From NCBI RefSeq assembly GCF_002288225.1, contig NZ_CP016777.1, forward strand, positions 992,001 to 1,056,000: a stretch of DNA of 64,000 nt, written 5' to 3'. The position numbers and the translations under genes are program-made. The notes beneath the pieces were generated by a model, which worked only from the letters and a program-made list of their open reading frames with translations, was not told the origin of the DNA and searched no databases. This stretch comes from Candidatus Planktophila dulcis (GTDB lineage: Bacteria > Actinomycetota > Actinomycetes > Nanopelagicales > Nanopelagicaceae). Shown in pieces: positions 17,292-27,018 of this stretch; within the stretch, counting starts at the first letter, position 1, and each line of letters opens with the position of its first letter.

Positions 17292-18059
17292 CTATCGTAG
17301 ATGAACGATGTCCCCCACTGTTACTCGAGAACCATCTTCCAGAATGAGTTCGCCAGTAAGCGTGACATCAACGGCCTTGCCCGTCTTATAGCTTCCATCA
17401 GGATGTTCAATTCGAACTTGCTGACCCATGGTTGATGAGCGTTCGCAGTAGAGATGGCGCAGATCTTCACCGCATTGCCACCTTTCAAAGAGTTCTTCAA
17501 AGGTGGTTAGAAATGAGGCAAGTATCAAATTGCGATCAAGAATTGGAAATTGATGGAGTGCAAGTGATGTCGCATGCGCAACAGGAAGTTCTTCCTGTGT
17601 CATTCCAACATTAACTCCAACTCCAATTATGACTCCATCTCCACTTACTTGGGCAATGATTCCGCCAACTTTGCCATCACCGATCACAATGTCATTCGGC
17701 CATTTAAGAGTCGGAGTAAATCCTGGATTAAGTTTTGTGAGTGCGAAGATCGCACTCAGTCCTGTGAGTAATGTGAGAAATGACCAATCAGATTTATCAC
17801 GTTGTGGTTTTACATAGAGAGAGAACATGAGAGCAGATGAAGAAGCTGCATCAAATTTTCTATCGAGTCGACCACGTCCTGCACTTTGATATTCCGTTGC
17901 AATCACTTCGCCATGCTGCGCTTTTTCTTCTGCGGCCAATTGAGCAATATCGTCTTGTGTGGAACCCGTGACTTCAACCACGCTTACTCGCCAGTACCGC
18001 GAGATATTTTCTGAGATCACCGAACTATCAAGCGGTGGTCTTGGCGCAACTGTGCTCAC
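17292..18059 (-). CDS. birA: Biotin-[acetyl-CoA-carboxylase] ligase
   Basis: 255 aa from the GTG at 18059. TGSTQDDIAQLA, the biotin loop AGRGRLDRKF, LKWPNDIVIGDGKVGGI and the C-terminal SH3-like domain are those of the BirA/BPL family. No N-terminal helix-turn-helix exists, so it is a ligase only, not the repressor type. It biotinylates the carrier domain of the alpha subunit encoded 2.4 kb away, and sits divergent from accD as in mycobacteria. The frame stays open further upstream, but that would overlap accD; the GTG lies 7 nt from a TAAGGT box. Confidence 0.92.
   Translation of the reverse strand: MSTVAPRPPLDSSVISENISRYWRVSVVEVTGSTQDDIAQLAAEEKAQHGEVIATEYQSAGRGRLDRKFDAASSSALMFSLYVKPQRDKSDWSFLTLLTGLSAIFALTKLNPGFTPTLKWPNDIVIGDGKVGGIIAQVSGDGVIIGVGVNVGMTQEELPVAHATSLALHQFPILDRNLILASFLTTFEELFERWQCGEDLRHLYCERSSTMGQQVRIEHPDGSYKTGKAVDVTLTGELILEDGSRVTVGDIVHLR
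17294..17299 (-). promoter_or_regulatory. -10 box of a leaderless promoter (purKE)
   Basis: TACGAT on the minus strand, 7 nt before the GTG at 17286, lying inside the last codons of birA. Confidence 0.4.
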
Positions 18060-18065
18060 GACTAG

Positions 18066-18071
18066 TACCTT
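18066..18071 (+). promoter_or_regulatory. -10 box of accD, shared with birA
   Basis: TACCTT, 6 nt before the ATG at 18078. A TTGGCG lies at 18041-18046, 19 nt upstream, a weak -35 candidate. The spacing favours the ATG at 18078 over the one at 18072. Confidence 0.5.
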
Positions 18072-18072
18072 A
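18067..18072 (-). promoter_or_regulatory. -10 box of birA, shared with accD
   Basis: TAAGGT on the minus strand, 7 nt before the birA GTG. It is the same DNA, shifted by one base, as the accD box on the other strand (TACCTTA). Confidence 0.5.
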
Positions 18073-18077
18073 TGTTC

Positions 18078-19649
18078 ATGAGCCCTGATCTGCACACTAC
18101 CGCGGGAAAAATCGAAGACCTCCGCGAAAGAATTGATGAAGCTGTCAACGCTGGTTCTGCCCGAGCAGAAGAGAAGCAGCATGCAAAGGGCAAGGGCACC
18201 GCTCGCGAACGTATCGAGATGCTTGTGGATCCTGATTCATTTACAGAAATCGATGAGTTTGCTCGCCACCGCGCACAGAACTTTGGCATGGAGAAGAACC
18301 GCCCCTATGGCGATGGAGTAATCATCGGAACTGCAACAGTAGATGGGCGACCAATTGCACTCTATTCACAAGACTTCACAGTCTTTGGTGGATCACTCGG
18401 TGAAGTACACGCAGAAAAGATTGTAAAGATTGCTGAGTTTGCGCTGAAGTCAGGAATTCCACTGATTGGAATTAACGATTCAGGTGGAGCTCGAATCCAA
18501 GAAGGCGTTGCCTCACTTAATGGTTACGGAAGAATCTTCCGCCTTAACACTCGTTCATCAGGTGTCATTCCTCAGATTTCACTCATCCTCGGTCCATGCG
18601 CAGGTGGATCTGCATATTCCCCAGCGCTGACTGACTTCACCGTTATGGTGAAGGAGACTTCAAACATGTTTATTACTGGTCCTGATGTGATCAAGACTGT
18701 TACGGGTGAAGATGTTGATATGGAAGAGCTCGGTGGAGCATTCACTCACAGCACCAAATCCGGAAATGCTCATTACATGGCAGATTCTGAAGCTGATGCC
18801 ATCGACTACGTGAAAGCACTCTTGTCATATCTTCCATCAAATAATATGGATGGATCTCCGGTTCTTCCTCCTACTGAGACTCTCGATAAGAGCGCATCCG
18901 ATACTGCCCTCAACACATTGATCCCTGATAGTCCTAACCAGCCTTATGACATGAAATCCCTGATCCAGGCCCTTGTTGATGAAGGTGAATTCCTAGAGGT
19001 ACATGCGCTCTATGCACCGAATATTGTTGTTGGATTCGCGCGTATCGAAGGTCAATCCATCGGAATCATTGCTAACCAGCCATCACAACTTGCTGGAACA
19101 CTGGATATCAACTCATCTGAAAAAGCAGCGCGCTTCTTGCGTTTCTGCGATGCCTTTAATATTCCAATTCTTACTCTCGTCGATGTGCCTGGATTTATGC
19201 CTGGAACAGAGCAAGAGTGGAACGGCATCATTCGCCGCGGCGCAAAGCTTCTCTACGCATACGCTGAAGCATCAGTGCCTCTTGTAACACTTATTACTCG
19301 TAAGGCATACGGTGGAGCATTTATCGTGATGGGTTCTAAATACCTTGGTAGCGATATCAACTTTGCGTGGCCTAGTGCTGAAATTGCCGTCATGGGTGCA
19401 CAAGGCGCGGTCAACATTCTCTATCGTAAGGATTTAGCGGAAGCTAAAGATCCAGATGCAAAGCGTGCAGAGTTAATTACTGAATACACCGAAAAGTTCT
19501 CAAATCCATACTTGGCCGCAGAGCGTGGAACCATCGATAGCGTCATTGAGCCTGAAGATTCACGTCAATACATCACCAAGGCTTTTCGCACGTTAAAGAC
19601 TAAGCGCGATACCTTGCCAGCTCGTAAGCACGGAAATATTCCTTTATAA
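18078..19649 (+). CDS. accD: Acyl-CoA (acetyl/propionyl) carboxylase beta subunit
   Basis: 523 aa from the ATG at 18078 (18072 is an alternative). Carboxyltransferase crotonase folds: N-half with [25 protein letters not shown]-half with [26 protein letters not shown] and [14 protein letters not shown]. This is the AccD5/PccB type that transfers carboxybiotin to acetyl- or propionyl-CoA. The epsilon subunit, maf and the biotin-carrying alpha subunit follow in one tight operon (order as mycobacterial accD5-accE5-maf-accA3, from memory). Confidence 0.95.
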   Translation: MSPDLHTTAGKIEDLRERIDEAVNAGSARAEEKQHAKGKGTARERIEMLVDPDSFTEIDEFARHRAQNFGMEKNRPYGDGVIIGTATVDGRPIALYSQDFTVFGGSLGEVHAEKIVKIAEFALKSGIPLIGINDSGGARIQEGVASLNGYGRIFRLNTRSSGVIPQISLILGPCAGGSAYSPALTDFTVMVKETSNMFITGPDVIKTVTGEDVDMEELGGAFTHSTKSGNAHYMADSEADAIDYVKALLSYLPSNNMDGSPVLPPTETLDKSASDTALNTLIPDSPNQPYDMKSLIQALVDEGEFLEVHALYAPNIVVGFARIEGQSIGIIANQPSQLAGTLDINSSEKAARFLRFCDAFNIPILTLVDVPGFMPGTEQEWNGIIRRGAKLLYAYAEASVPLVTLITRKAYGGAFIVMGSKYLGSDINFAWPSAEIAVMGAQGAVNILYRKDLAEAKDPDAKRAELITEYTEKFSNPYLAAERGTIDSVIEPEDSRQYITKAFRTLKTKRDTLPARKHGNIPL

Positions 19650-19651
19650 GA

Positions 19652-19834
19652 ATGAAATTCACTGTTACAGCAGGCAATCCAACGCCTGAAGAACTCCTTG
19701 CGCTCCAAGCGGTATTGGCGCACCACAAAGCAGTCGACATCAAACCTGTCATTAAGCGAAGTGTCTTTGCACTTCCTCAACTCCGCCAGCCTCTGCCACA
19801 TCAACTTACCTTCAGCGCACGAAAGCACCGCTAA
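19652..19834 (+). CDS. accE: Acyl-CoA carboxylase epsilon subunit
   Basis: 60 aa. FTVTAGNPTPEELLALQAVL is the core of the actinobacterial epsilon subunit family, which binds the beta subunit and raises carboxylase activity. It lies 2 nt after accD and directly abuts maf. The C-terminal part is short and basic. Confidence 0.85.
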   Translation: MKFTVTAGNPTPEELLALQAVLAHHKAVDIKPVIKRSVFALPQLRQPLPHQLTFSARKHR

Positions 19835-20437
19835 ATGCCTCGTATTGTCTTAGCATCACAATCAACCTCTCGACGTCGCCTGCTTGAAGATGCAGGGCTT
19901 AAGCCAACGATCATCGTCAGCAATGTTGATGAAGAGACTGATTTCTTCAATGCCATGCCTCCTACAGATATGGTCATTGCTCTTGCAATATCGAAGGCTC
20001 ACACTGTTCGCGAGATGCTTGATTACCCAGCAATTATCATCGGGTGTGATTCCACATTTGATGTCGATGGAGTCTCCTTCGGTAAGCCAGGAACACCTGA
20101 GATTGCAATCGAGCGCGCGCAGAAGATCAGTGGTCGAACAGGCCTTCTCCACACAGGTCATTGCATTATTGATACAGAGCAAGGAATAGAGATTGCTGAT
20201 CGCGTGACTACAAAAGTCACCTTTACAGATATGACAGAAGAAGAGATTGCTGATTACGTGGCATCTGAAGAGCCTTTGCATGTCGCCGGAGGATTTACTC
20301 TCGATGGCTTCGGAAGTCCATTTATTCCCGTGATTGAGGGCGATTACACCAATGTTGTAGGTATATCGATGCCATTTCTTCGTAGCGCCATGAAGCAACT
20401 TGGTTATTCTTGGCCTCAAGTCAAGGAGATGTCATGA
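19835..20437 (+). CDS. maf: Maf-like nucleoside triphosphate pyrophosphatase
   Basis: 200 aa. It opens with [17 protein letters not shown], the Maf signature, followed by [13 protein letters not shown] and a C-terminal [16 protein letters not shown]. The family hydrolyses non-canonical or pyrimidine NTPs to NMP and is linked to cell-division arrest. It lies inside the acyl-CoA carboxylase operon, an old actinobacterial arrangement, and overlaps accA by 4 bp. Confidence 0.92.
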   Translation: MPRIVLASQSTSRRRLLEDAGLKPTIIVSNVDEETDFFNAMPPTDMVIALAISKAHTVREMLDYPAIIIGCDSTFDVDGVSFGKPGTPEIAIERAQKISGRTGLLHTGHCIIDTEQGIEIADRVTTKVTFTDMTEEEIADYVASEEPLHVAGGFTLDGFGSPFIPVIEGDYTNVVGISMPFLRSAMKQLGYSWPQVKEMS

Positions 20438-22152
20438 AACGTGTATTGATAGCAAACCGAGGAGAGATTGCTCTTCGCGTTATACGTGCTTGTAAAGACC
20501 ACGGACTTGAATCTGTAGCGATGTACTCTGAAGAAGATCGCGATGCACTGCATGCACAAAGTGCAGATTTTGCTTATTCACTCAAGGGCACAGTTGCTAA
20601 AGATACTTACCTCAACATCCCTAAAATTATTGCTCTTGCAAAAGAGTCTGGTGCTGATGCTGTGCACCCTGGATATGGATTTCTTTCAGAGAATGCACAT
20701 TTTGCTCAAGCAGTTCTCGATGCTGGACTGATCTGGATCGGTCCCCCACCTGAAGCAATTAGCGCACTCGGAGATAAAGTCTCGGCTCGTCGCATTGCAG
20801 CTAAGGCGGGTGCGCCACTTGTTGCAGGCACGAAAGATCCTGTTACTGGCCATGAAGAAGTTACCGCCTTTGCAAAGGAACATGGACTTCCTATTGCTAT
20901 CAAGGCTGCATTTGGTGGCGGAGGCCGCGGACTTAAAGTTGCGCGCACTATGGAAGAAATTCCTGAGCTCTATGCATCTGCAGTTCGTGAAGCTATTGCA
21001 GGCTTTGGGCGCGGTGAGTGCTTTGTTGAGCGCTATCTCGACAAACCTCGCCACGTTGAGACTCAAGTTCTCGTTGATAAACATGGCCATGCAGTGGTTG
21101 TTTCAACTCGTGATTGCTCATTGCAACGTCGCCATCAGAAACTTGTAGAAGAAGCACCTGCACCATTTCTTACTGATGCGCAGAACGAGGAGCTTTATCG
21201 CTCTAGTAAAGCAATCATGAAGGAAGCCGGTTACATCGGCGCCGGCACATGCGAATTCCTTGTTGGACTTGATGGAACTATCTCATTCCTTGAAGTAAAT
21301 ACCCGTCTACAGGTTGAGCACCCCGTCTCTGAAGAGGTAACAGGAATAGATCTAGTGCGCGAACAATTCCGCATTGCAATGGGCGAAAGTCTCGGTTTTG
21401 ATGATCCGGTTATTCGTGGGCACTCCATTGAGTTCCGGATCAATGGTGAAGATCCTGGACGATCATTCTTGCCAGCTCCAGGTCGCATTACTGCTTGGAA
21501 TATCCCAACAGGTCCTGGTGTCCGAGTTGATGCGGGTTTCCGTAATGGTGATGTTATTGGTGGAAATTTCGATTCACTACTTGCAAAGTTGATTGTCACT
21601 GGTGCAACGCGCAAAGAGGCAATTCAACGTGCTCGTCGTGCTTTGGCTGAATTTGAAGTGGGCGGACTTGCAACAGCTATTCCATTCCACCGCGCCATTG
21701 TTGAAGATCCTGCATATACAGAAGATTTCAAGATCTACACAAGCTATATCGAAAATGAATTTAAGAACGATATTCCTGCCTTTGAATCAAGTGCTGCAGA
21801 GATCCAGACTCACGTTGCTGCTGAAAAGCTAGTCGCTGAAGTCAACGGAAAGCGTTTTGAAATCCTTGTTCATGCACCAGAACCTGTAGTCAAGCGCCAT
21901 CGTGCCAAGCAATCATCAGGTGGTGGGTCATCGGGTACAGGACTCTCAAGTCCGATGCAGGGTACTGTCGTAAAGATTGCGGTTGAGGAAGGCCAGAGCG
22001 TTGAAGCAGGAGATCTCATCATTGTTCTTGAAGCGATGAAGATGGAGCAACCTCTCAATGCTCATAAGTCAGGTGTGATTAAGAACCTAAAAGCTGTTAT
22101 CGGTGAGACCGTGGCCAGCGGAACAGTTCTCTGTGACATTATTGAGGCATGA
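20434..22152 (+). CDS. accA: Acyl-CoA carboxylase alpha subunit (biotin carboxylase + carrier)
   Basis: 572 aa from the ATG at 20434, chosen because AAGGAG at 20424-20429 precedes it and it forms an ATGA overlap with maf. Biotin carboxylase: [30 protein letters not shown] (ATP loop), [16 protein letters not shown] (catalytic). After a Gly/Ser linker ([10 protein letters not shown]) the carrier domain ends with EAMKMEQPL, whose Lys is biotinylated by BirA. Together with AccD/AccE it makes malonyl- or methylmalonyl-CoA. Confidence 0.95.
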   Translation: MKRVLIANRGEIALRVIRACKDHGLESVAMYSEEDRDALHAQSADFAYSLKGTVAKDTYLNIPKIIALAKESGADAVHPGYGFLSENAHFAQAVLDAGLIWIGPPPEAISALGDKVSARRIAAKAGAPLVAGTKDPVTGHEEVTAFAKEHGLPIAIKAAFGGGGRGLKVARTMEEIPELYASAVREAIAGFGRGECFVERYLDKPRHVETQVLVDKHGHAVVVSTRDCSLQRRHQKLVEEAPAPFLTDAQNEELYRSSKAIMKEAGYIGAGTCEFLVGLDGTISFLEVNTRLQVEHPVSEEVTGIDLVREQFRIAMGESLGFDDPVIRGHSIEFRINGEDPGRSFLPAPGRITAWNIPTGPGVRVDAGFRNGDVIGGNFDSLLAKLIVTGATRKEAIQRARRALAEFEVGGLATAIPFHRAIVEDPAYTEDFKIYTSYIENEFKNDIPAFESSAAEIQTHVAAEKLVAEVNGKRFEILVHAPEPVVKRHRAKQSSGGGSSGTGLSSPMQGTVVKIAVEEGQSVEAGDLIIVLEAMKMEQPLNAHKSGVIKNLKAVIGETVASGTVLCDIIEA

Positions 22153-22979
22153 CCTCAACCGAACTTCTCTACTCTGATCCACTTGCTGCAGCCACTAAGG
22201 CAGCGGCAGAAATCGCAGAACGCACAGGTGTCACTTCCCACGATGTCGCCCTCGTGATGGGTTCTGGTTGGGTAACGGCAGCTGATGCACTGGGTGCTCC
22301 TGCATACGAGTGTGATGCACATGAAATCACTGGTTTTTTTGCACCAGCAGTTGAAGGTCATTCAGGAAAAGTTCGCTCTTATGAGATCGTTGAAAATGGA
22401 AAGACTATCCGCGCACTTGTATTTCTTGGTCGCACACACTTGTATGAGGGCAAAGGTATGGAGCCTGTTGTGCACGGAGTCCGTACAGCGGTAAAGGCAG
22501 GCTGCAAAGTTGTCATCCTTACCAATGCATGTGGCGGTATCAATACTTCTTACAAGGTAGGCCAGCCAGTCATCATTCGCGATCACATCTCTCTTACCGC
22601 CGCATCTCCACTATCTGGTGCAACATTTATCGATCTCACCGATCTCTATAACAAGCGCATTCGTGAGATTGTAAAGAAGGAAGATTCTTCACTCTCTGAA
22701 GGTGTCTATGTGCACTGGCGTGGACCTACATATGAAACACCTGCTGAAATCTTGATGATGCGCACCATGGGTGCTGACCTTGTTGGAATGTCTACAGTTC
22801 CTGAAGCAATTGCAGCACATGCACTCGGTGCAGAAGTTTTAGGTATCTCACTCGTTACCAATGCTGCTGCTGGTGTTACCGGCGAGAAGTTAAACCATGA
22901 AGAAGTAATTGCTGCTGGAAAAGCTGCAGCAGATCGCATGGGAACGCTCCTCAAGAACACTATTCCTAAACTCGTCTAA
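22149..22979 (+). CDS. punA: Purine-nucleoside phosphorylase
   Basis: 276 aa, the trimeric class II PNP type. [13 protein letters not shown] (phosphate loop), [34 protein letters not shown] and [14 protein letters not shown] with LVTNAAAG are present. It phosphorolyses (deoxy)inosine and guanosine to base and (deoxy)ribose-1-phosphate. It overlaps accA by ATGA and begins the nucleoside catabolism block. Confidence 0.95.
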   Translation: MTSTELLYSDPLAAATKAAAEIAERTGVTSHDVALVMGSGWVTAADALGAPAYECDAHEITGFFAPAVEGHSGKVRSYEIVENGKTIRALVFLGRTHLYEGKGMEPVVHGVRTAVKAGCKVVILTNACGGINTSYKVGQPVIIRDHISLTAASPLSGATFIDLTDLYNKRIREIVKKEDSSLSEGVYVHWRGPTYETPAEILMMRTMGADLVGMSTVPEAIAAHALGAEVLGISLVTNAAAGVTGEKLNHEEVIAAGKAAADRMGTLLKNTIPKLV

Positions 22980-22985
22980 CGCGAT

Positions 22986-22991
22986 TAAACT
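22986..22991 (+). promoter_or_regulatory. -10 box of a leaderless promoter (phosphomutase gene)
   Basis: TAAACT, 6 nt before the ATG at 22998, in the 18-bp gap after punA. It suggests a separate start for the mutase-deoC-aldehyde dehydrogenase message. Confidence 0.45.
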
Positions 22992-22997
22992 TCATTT

Positions 22998-24614
22998 ATG
23001 AATCCCACTCTGCGCGCTGAAGTTCAGGCGTGGATTGCTGACGATCCAGATCCCAAGACAGCTGCGCAGCTTCAATCGCTGCTGGATGTAGAAGATGAGA
23101 GCACATTAGGTAAGTACTTCAATGGTTTTCTTCAATTCGGAACTGCTGGCCTTCGTGGTCCTATAGGTCCTGGACCCTCCTGCATGAACCGCGCAGTTGT
23201 CGGTCGCACCGCAGCAGGCATTGCTTCCTATATGAAAAAGCGTGGAATGACGAAGGTAGTTATCGGACGTGATGCTCGTTATGGATCAGAGGATTACACC
23301 ATTGAAACAGCTGAAATCATGAGTGGTGCTGGAATGGATGTCTACGTACTTCCGCGCCCGCTACCCACCCCTGTACTTGCCTTTGCAACAGCACATCTTG
23401 GATGCGATATCGGAATCATGGTGACTGCTAGCCATAATCCACCGCAAGATAATGGTTATAAAGTTTATGTGGGACCCGTTGCTGATGGAATTAACTACGC
23501 TTCATCACAAATTATTAGTCCAACTGATAGTTTCATTGCAACAGATATTGATGCAGTCACATCGCTAAAGTCACTTCCTCGTGGGAGTAAATGGACAGAG
23601 TTAAGCGAAGAAGTTATCACTGAGTATGTAAAGCGAACCTCAGCTCTTGCTCCACGCCCTGGTGATCTCAAGATTGTTTATACCGCTATGCATGGCGTGG
23701 GAACAGAGACAGTCCAACGAGTCTTTAACCATGCAGGATTTGCCACTCTGATTCTTGTAGATGAGCAATGCACTCCTGATCCAGATTTTCCTACCGTTGC
23801 ATTTCCCAACCCTGAAGAACCAGGAGCAATTGATTTAGCTCTGAAGAAAGCTCGTGATTTTGGTGCAGACCTTGTTATTGCAAATGATCCCGATGCAGAT
23901 CGCTGTGCTGCTGCATTCAAGGACCCTCTGGTTGGCTGGCGCATGCTACGCGGTGATGAACTCGGCATTGTTTTTGGTGAATGGATTGCTCGTTCAAAGC
24001 CTAAGGGAAGCTTTGCTAACTCCATCGTGTCATCTTCCGCTCTTCGAAAAATTAGCAGTCATTACGGTATAGATTTCCAAGAAGTACTCACAGGATTTAA
24101 GTGGATTGCAAAGATTGAAGATCTCGCCTTCGGATATGAGGAAGCAATTGGTTATGCCGTTGACTCTGATAACGTCAACGATAAAGATGGAATATCTGCA
24201 GCAGTCTTCTTGGCTCAAATCGCCATGGATCTCAAGCGTGATGGTTTAACAATCTCTGATTTGCTTAATCAGGTGTGGGAGCGACATGGTTTCCATGGCA
24301 CTGAACAGATTTCAATCCGAGTAACAGATATGTCTGCGATTACGAATGTACTGACAGGCCTGCGCGCTAACCCTCCACGTGAAATTGCAGGCCGCGCAGT
24401 CGAATCTATTGATGACTTGGCAGCACCCAGCGATGGCCTTCCTCCAACAGACGGTCTTCGCATCTGGTTAGCAGGAGGCATCCGCATCATTGTGCGTCCA
24501 TCAGGCACTGAGGCGAAGATGAAGTGCTACATAGAGGTTGTCACTGCGACGTCAGATGAATCACAGAAATTGCTCGACGAGATTCGCCAGCCTCTGAAAG
24601 AATTACTTTCATGA
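22998..24614 (+). CDS. Phosphopentomutase-like phosphohexomutase (PmmB/ManB type)
   Basis: 538 aa alpha-D-phosphohexomutase. QFGTAGLRGPIGPG opens the family, VTASHNPPQDNGYKVY holds the phosphoserine, NDPDADRCA the Mg-binding Asp triad, GFKWIAKIED and YEEAIGYAVD the sugar loop, and RPSGTEAKMK the phosphate loop. Between punA and deoC the likely reaction is (deoxy)ribose-1-phosphate to 5-phosphate; phosphomannomutase or phosphoglucomutase activity cannot be excluded. ATGA overlap with deoC. Confidence 0.88.
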   Translation: MNPTLRAEVQAWIADDPDPKTAAQLQSLLDVEDESTLGKYFNGFLQFGTAGLRGPIGPGPSCMNRAVVGRTAAGIASYMKKRGMTKVVIGRDARYGSEDYTIETAEIMSGAGMDVYVLPRPLPTPVLAFATAHLGCDIGIMVTASHNPPQDNGYKVYVGPVADGINYASSQIISPTDSFIATDIDAVTSLKSLPRGSKWTELSEEVITEYVKRTSALAPRPGDLKIVYTAMHGVGTETVQRVFNHAGFATLILVDEQCTPDPDFPTVAFPNPEEPGAIDLALKKARDFGADLVIANDPDADRCAAAFKDPLVGWRMLRGDELGIVFGEWIARSKPKGSFANSIVSSSALRKISSHYGIDFQEVLTGFKWIAKIEDLAFGYEEAIGYAVDSDNVNDKDGISAAVFLAQIAMDLKRDGLTISDLLNQVWERHGFHGTEQISIRVTDMSAITNVLTGLRANPPREIAGRAVESIDDLAAPSDGLPPTDGLRIWLAGGIRIIVRPSGTEAKMKCYIEVVTATSDESQKLLDEIRQPLKELLS

Positions 24615-25558
24615 GTTTCTACGGTCTAGTTGATGGATCAGAGAAATCTCTTATCCACTTCCTTGATCAACTCTCTGGCGTTGATCAAGTTGGCGCAGAG
24701 GCACGAGCTGCGATGCTTGCAACTCGAAGCATTAAGACTTCGAGTAAGAAGTGGGCTATCGAAACTGCAATATCCATGGTTGACCTCACGACTTTAGAAG
24801 GTGCAGACACACCAGGCAAAGTCCGAGCGCTCTGTTCTAAGGCTGTGCGACCAGATCCCACAGATCCAACCGTTCCAAGCGTTGGTGCTATCTGTGTCTA
24901 TAACGATATGGTCGCAGTTGCTCGCACACATCTTGATGCAATCGGTGGAAAACACGTTCCAGTTGCTGCAGTTTCCACTGCATTCCCATCTGGGCGTGCA
25001 TCCATGGAAGTAAAGATTCAAGATACGCAGGATGCAATTGATGCAGGTGCTGCCGAGATCGATATGGTGATCGATCGTGGAGCATTCCTTGCTGGCAAAT
25101 ACGGATTAGTTTTCGATGAAATTGTGAAAATCAGAGAAGTCTGTGGAGATAAAGCCCACCTCAAAGTTATCTTTGAGACAGGCGAGCTAGTCACCTATGA
25201 CAACGTTCGCAAAGCTTCTTATCTTGCAATGCTTGCAGGCGCTGATTTCATCAAGACTTCAACCGGCAAAGTTGCCCCAGCCGCAACGCCTCCCGTAGTC
25301 CTCGTGATGTTAGAAGCAGTCCGCGACTTCTACTCGATCACTCAACGCAGAATTGGTGTGAAGCCTGCAGGTGGTATCCGCACTACAAAGGATGCAATCA
25401 AGCAACTTGTTCTGGTCAATGAAACGGCTGGTCCCGAATGGTTGACACCCGAGCTCTTCCGTATCGGTGCCAGCGCTCTTCTCAATGACTTGCTGATGCA
25501 ACGTATGAAAATGTCAGATGGCTACTACGCTAGCCCTAACTACGTCACGATTGATTAG
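24611..25558 (+). CDS. deoC: Deoxyribose-phosphate aldolase
   Basis: 315 aa. The Schiff-base Lys lies in ADFIKTSTGKVAPAATPP and the second conserved Lys in GVKPAGGIRT; EIDMVIDRGAFL holds the catalytic Asp. It cleaves 2-deoxyribose-5-phosphate to glyceraldehyde-3-phosphate and acetaldehyde. It is longer than E. coli DeoC because of an N-terminal extension of about 60 aa, as in eukaryotic-type and actinobacterial forms. The aldehyde dehydrogenase downstream is well placed to oxidise the acetaldehyde. Confidence 0.95.
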   Translation: MSFYGLVDGSEKSLIHFLDQLSGVDQVGAEARAAMLATRSIKTSSKKWAIETAISMVDLTTLEGADTPGKVRALCSKAVRPDPTDPTVPSVGAICVYNDMVAVARTHLDAIGGKHVPVAAVSTAFPSGRASMEVKIQDTQDAIDAGAAEIDMVIDRGAFLAGKYGLVFDEIVKIREVCGDKAHLKVIFETGELVTYDNVRKASYLAMLAGADFIKTSTGKVAPAATPPVVLVMLEAVRDFYSITQRRIGVKPAGGIRTTKDAIKQLVLVNETAGPEWLTPELFRIGASALLNDLLMQRMKMSDGYYASPNYVTID

Positions 25559-25569
25559 AAGAGGCCAGA

Positions 25570-27018
25570 ATGACTTTCGAATACGCACCAGCGCCTGAAT
25601 CTAGATCAATCGTCTCTATCAAGCCTAAGTATGGCCACTTCATCAATGGCTCCTTTGTCGCTGGAAAGAAGCATTTTCCCACCATCAATCCTGCAACTGA
25701 AGAGATCCTGAGCCATATCGCATTAGGTGGAGCATCTGATGTTGATAAAGCTGTGATGGCTGCGCAGAAGGCATATACAAAGACATGGTCAAAGTTATCT
25801 GGCAAAGAGCGAGGGAAGTACCTCTATCGCATTGCACGCATTCTTCAAGAGCGAGCACGTGAGTTCGCAGTTCTTGAAACTCTTGATAATGGAAAGCCAA
25901 TTCGCGAAACTCGCGATATCGATATTCCACTCGTTGCAGCACACTTTTTCTATCACGCAGGGTGGGCAGATAAATTAGATTATGCCGGCCTTGGCCACTC
26001 CCCTAAGGCATATGGTGTTGCAGGACAGATCATCCCGTGGAATTTCCCGCTACTTATGCTTGCATGGAAAGTTGCACCTGCACTTGCAACAGGTAACACG
26101 GTAGTTCTTAAGCCAGCTGAAACCACATCTCTTACCGCACTTCTCTTCGCTGAAGTCTGCCAGCAAGCAGAACTTCCAGATGGTGTTGTAAACATTGTTA
26201 CAGGCGATGGTTCTACGGGTAGTGCAATTGTTAATCACCCAGGAATCCACAAGATTGCATTCACAGGCTCGACTGAGGTTGGTAAGAAGATTGCTCGCGC
26301 AATAGCTTCCACTGATAAGAAGGCAACTCTTGAGCTTGGTGGCAAAGGTGCAAATATTGTCTTTGATGATGCGCCTGTCGATGAAACAGTAGAAGGCATA
26401 GTTAACGGAATCTTCTTCAATCAAGGCCATGTCTGCTGCGCAGGCTCACGTCTGATTGTGCAGGAAAGTATTGCTGAAGAGATTATTGAAAAGCTCAAAG
26501 TGCGAATGGCAAAGATTCGTGTGGGCGATCCCCTTGATAAGAACACAGATCTCGGTGCAATCAACTCCAAAGAGCAGCTCATTAAAATCAAGGAGCTCTC
26601 TGCCATTGGAGATGCTGAAGGCGCTGAAAGATGGAGCCCACAGTGCAATCTCTCCAATAAGGGTTTCTGGTTTGCTCCCACTATTTTTACTGGTGTCACA
26701 CAAGCCAATCGCATTGCTCAAGAAGAGATTTTTGGTCCCGTCCTTTCAGTCTTAACCTTTAGAACTCCACAAGAGGCGATGGATAAGGCAAATAACACTC
26801 CCTTTGGATTATCGGCAGGAATCTGGAGTGAGAAAGGCTCACGTATTTTCTGGGCAAGCCAACACCTCAAGGCCGGAGTTATCTGGGCCAATACCTTTAA
26901 TAAGTTTGATCCAGCATCTCCCTTCGGTGGTTATAAAGAATCTGGCTGGGGCCGCGAAGGTGGCAAGCATGGCTTAGCTGCATATTTGAAAAATGGTAAA
27001 GAAACGGGGGCGAAGTAA
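25570..27018 (+). CDS. Aldehyde dehydrogenase (catalytically complete)
   Basis: 482 aa ALDH superfamily enzyme. PWNFPLLMLAWKVAPALA, KPAETTSLTAL, FTGSTEVGKKI, the catalytic Glu in LELGGKGANIV and catalytic Cys in NQGHVCCAGSR are intact, with QEEIFGPVLSV and NTFNKFDPASPFGG at the C-terminus. Directly after deoC, it probably oxidises acetaldehyde from deoxyribose breakdown to acetate; the substrate is inference. An AGAGG-like site precedes the ATG. The truncated paralogue follows with no gap. Confidence 0.92.
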   Translation: MTFEYAPAPESRSIVSIKPKYGHFINGSFVAGKKHFPTINPATEEILSHIALGGASDVDKAVMAAQKAYTKTWSKLSGKERGKYLYRIARILQERAREFAVLETLDNGKPIRETRDIDIPLVAAHFFYHAGWADKLDYAGLGHSPKAYGVAGQIIPWNFPLLMLAWKVAPALATGNTVVLKPAETTSLTALLFAEVCQQAELPDGVVNIVTGDGSTGSAIVNHPGIHKIAFTGSTEVGKKIARAIASTDKKATLELGGKGANIVFDDAPVDETVEGIVNGIFFNQGHVCCAGSRLIVQESIAEEIIEKLKVRMAKIRVGDPLDKNTDLGAINSKEQLIKIKELSAIGDAEGAERWSPQCNLSNKGFWFAPTIFTGVTQANRIAQEEIFGPVLSVLTFRTPQEAMDKANNTPFGLSAGIWSEKGSRIFWASQHLKAGVIWANTFNKFDPASPFGGYKESGWGREGGKHGLAAYLKNGKETGAK

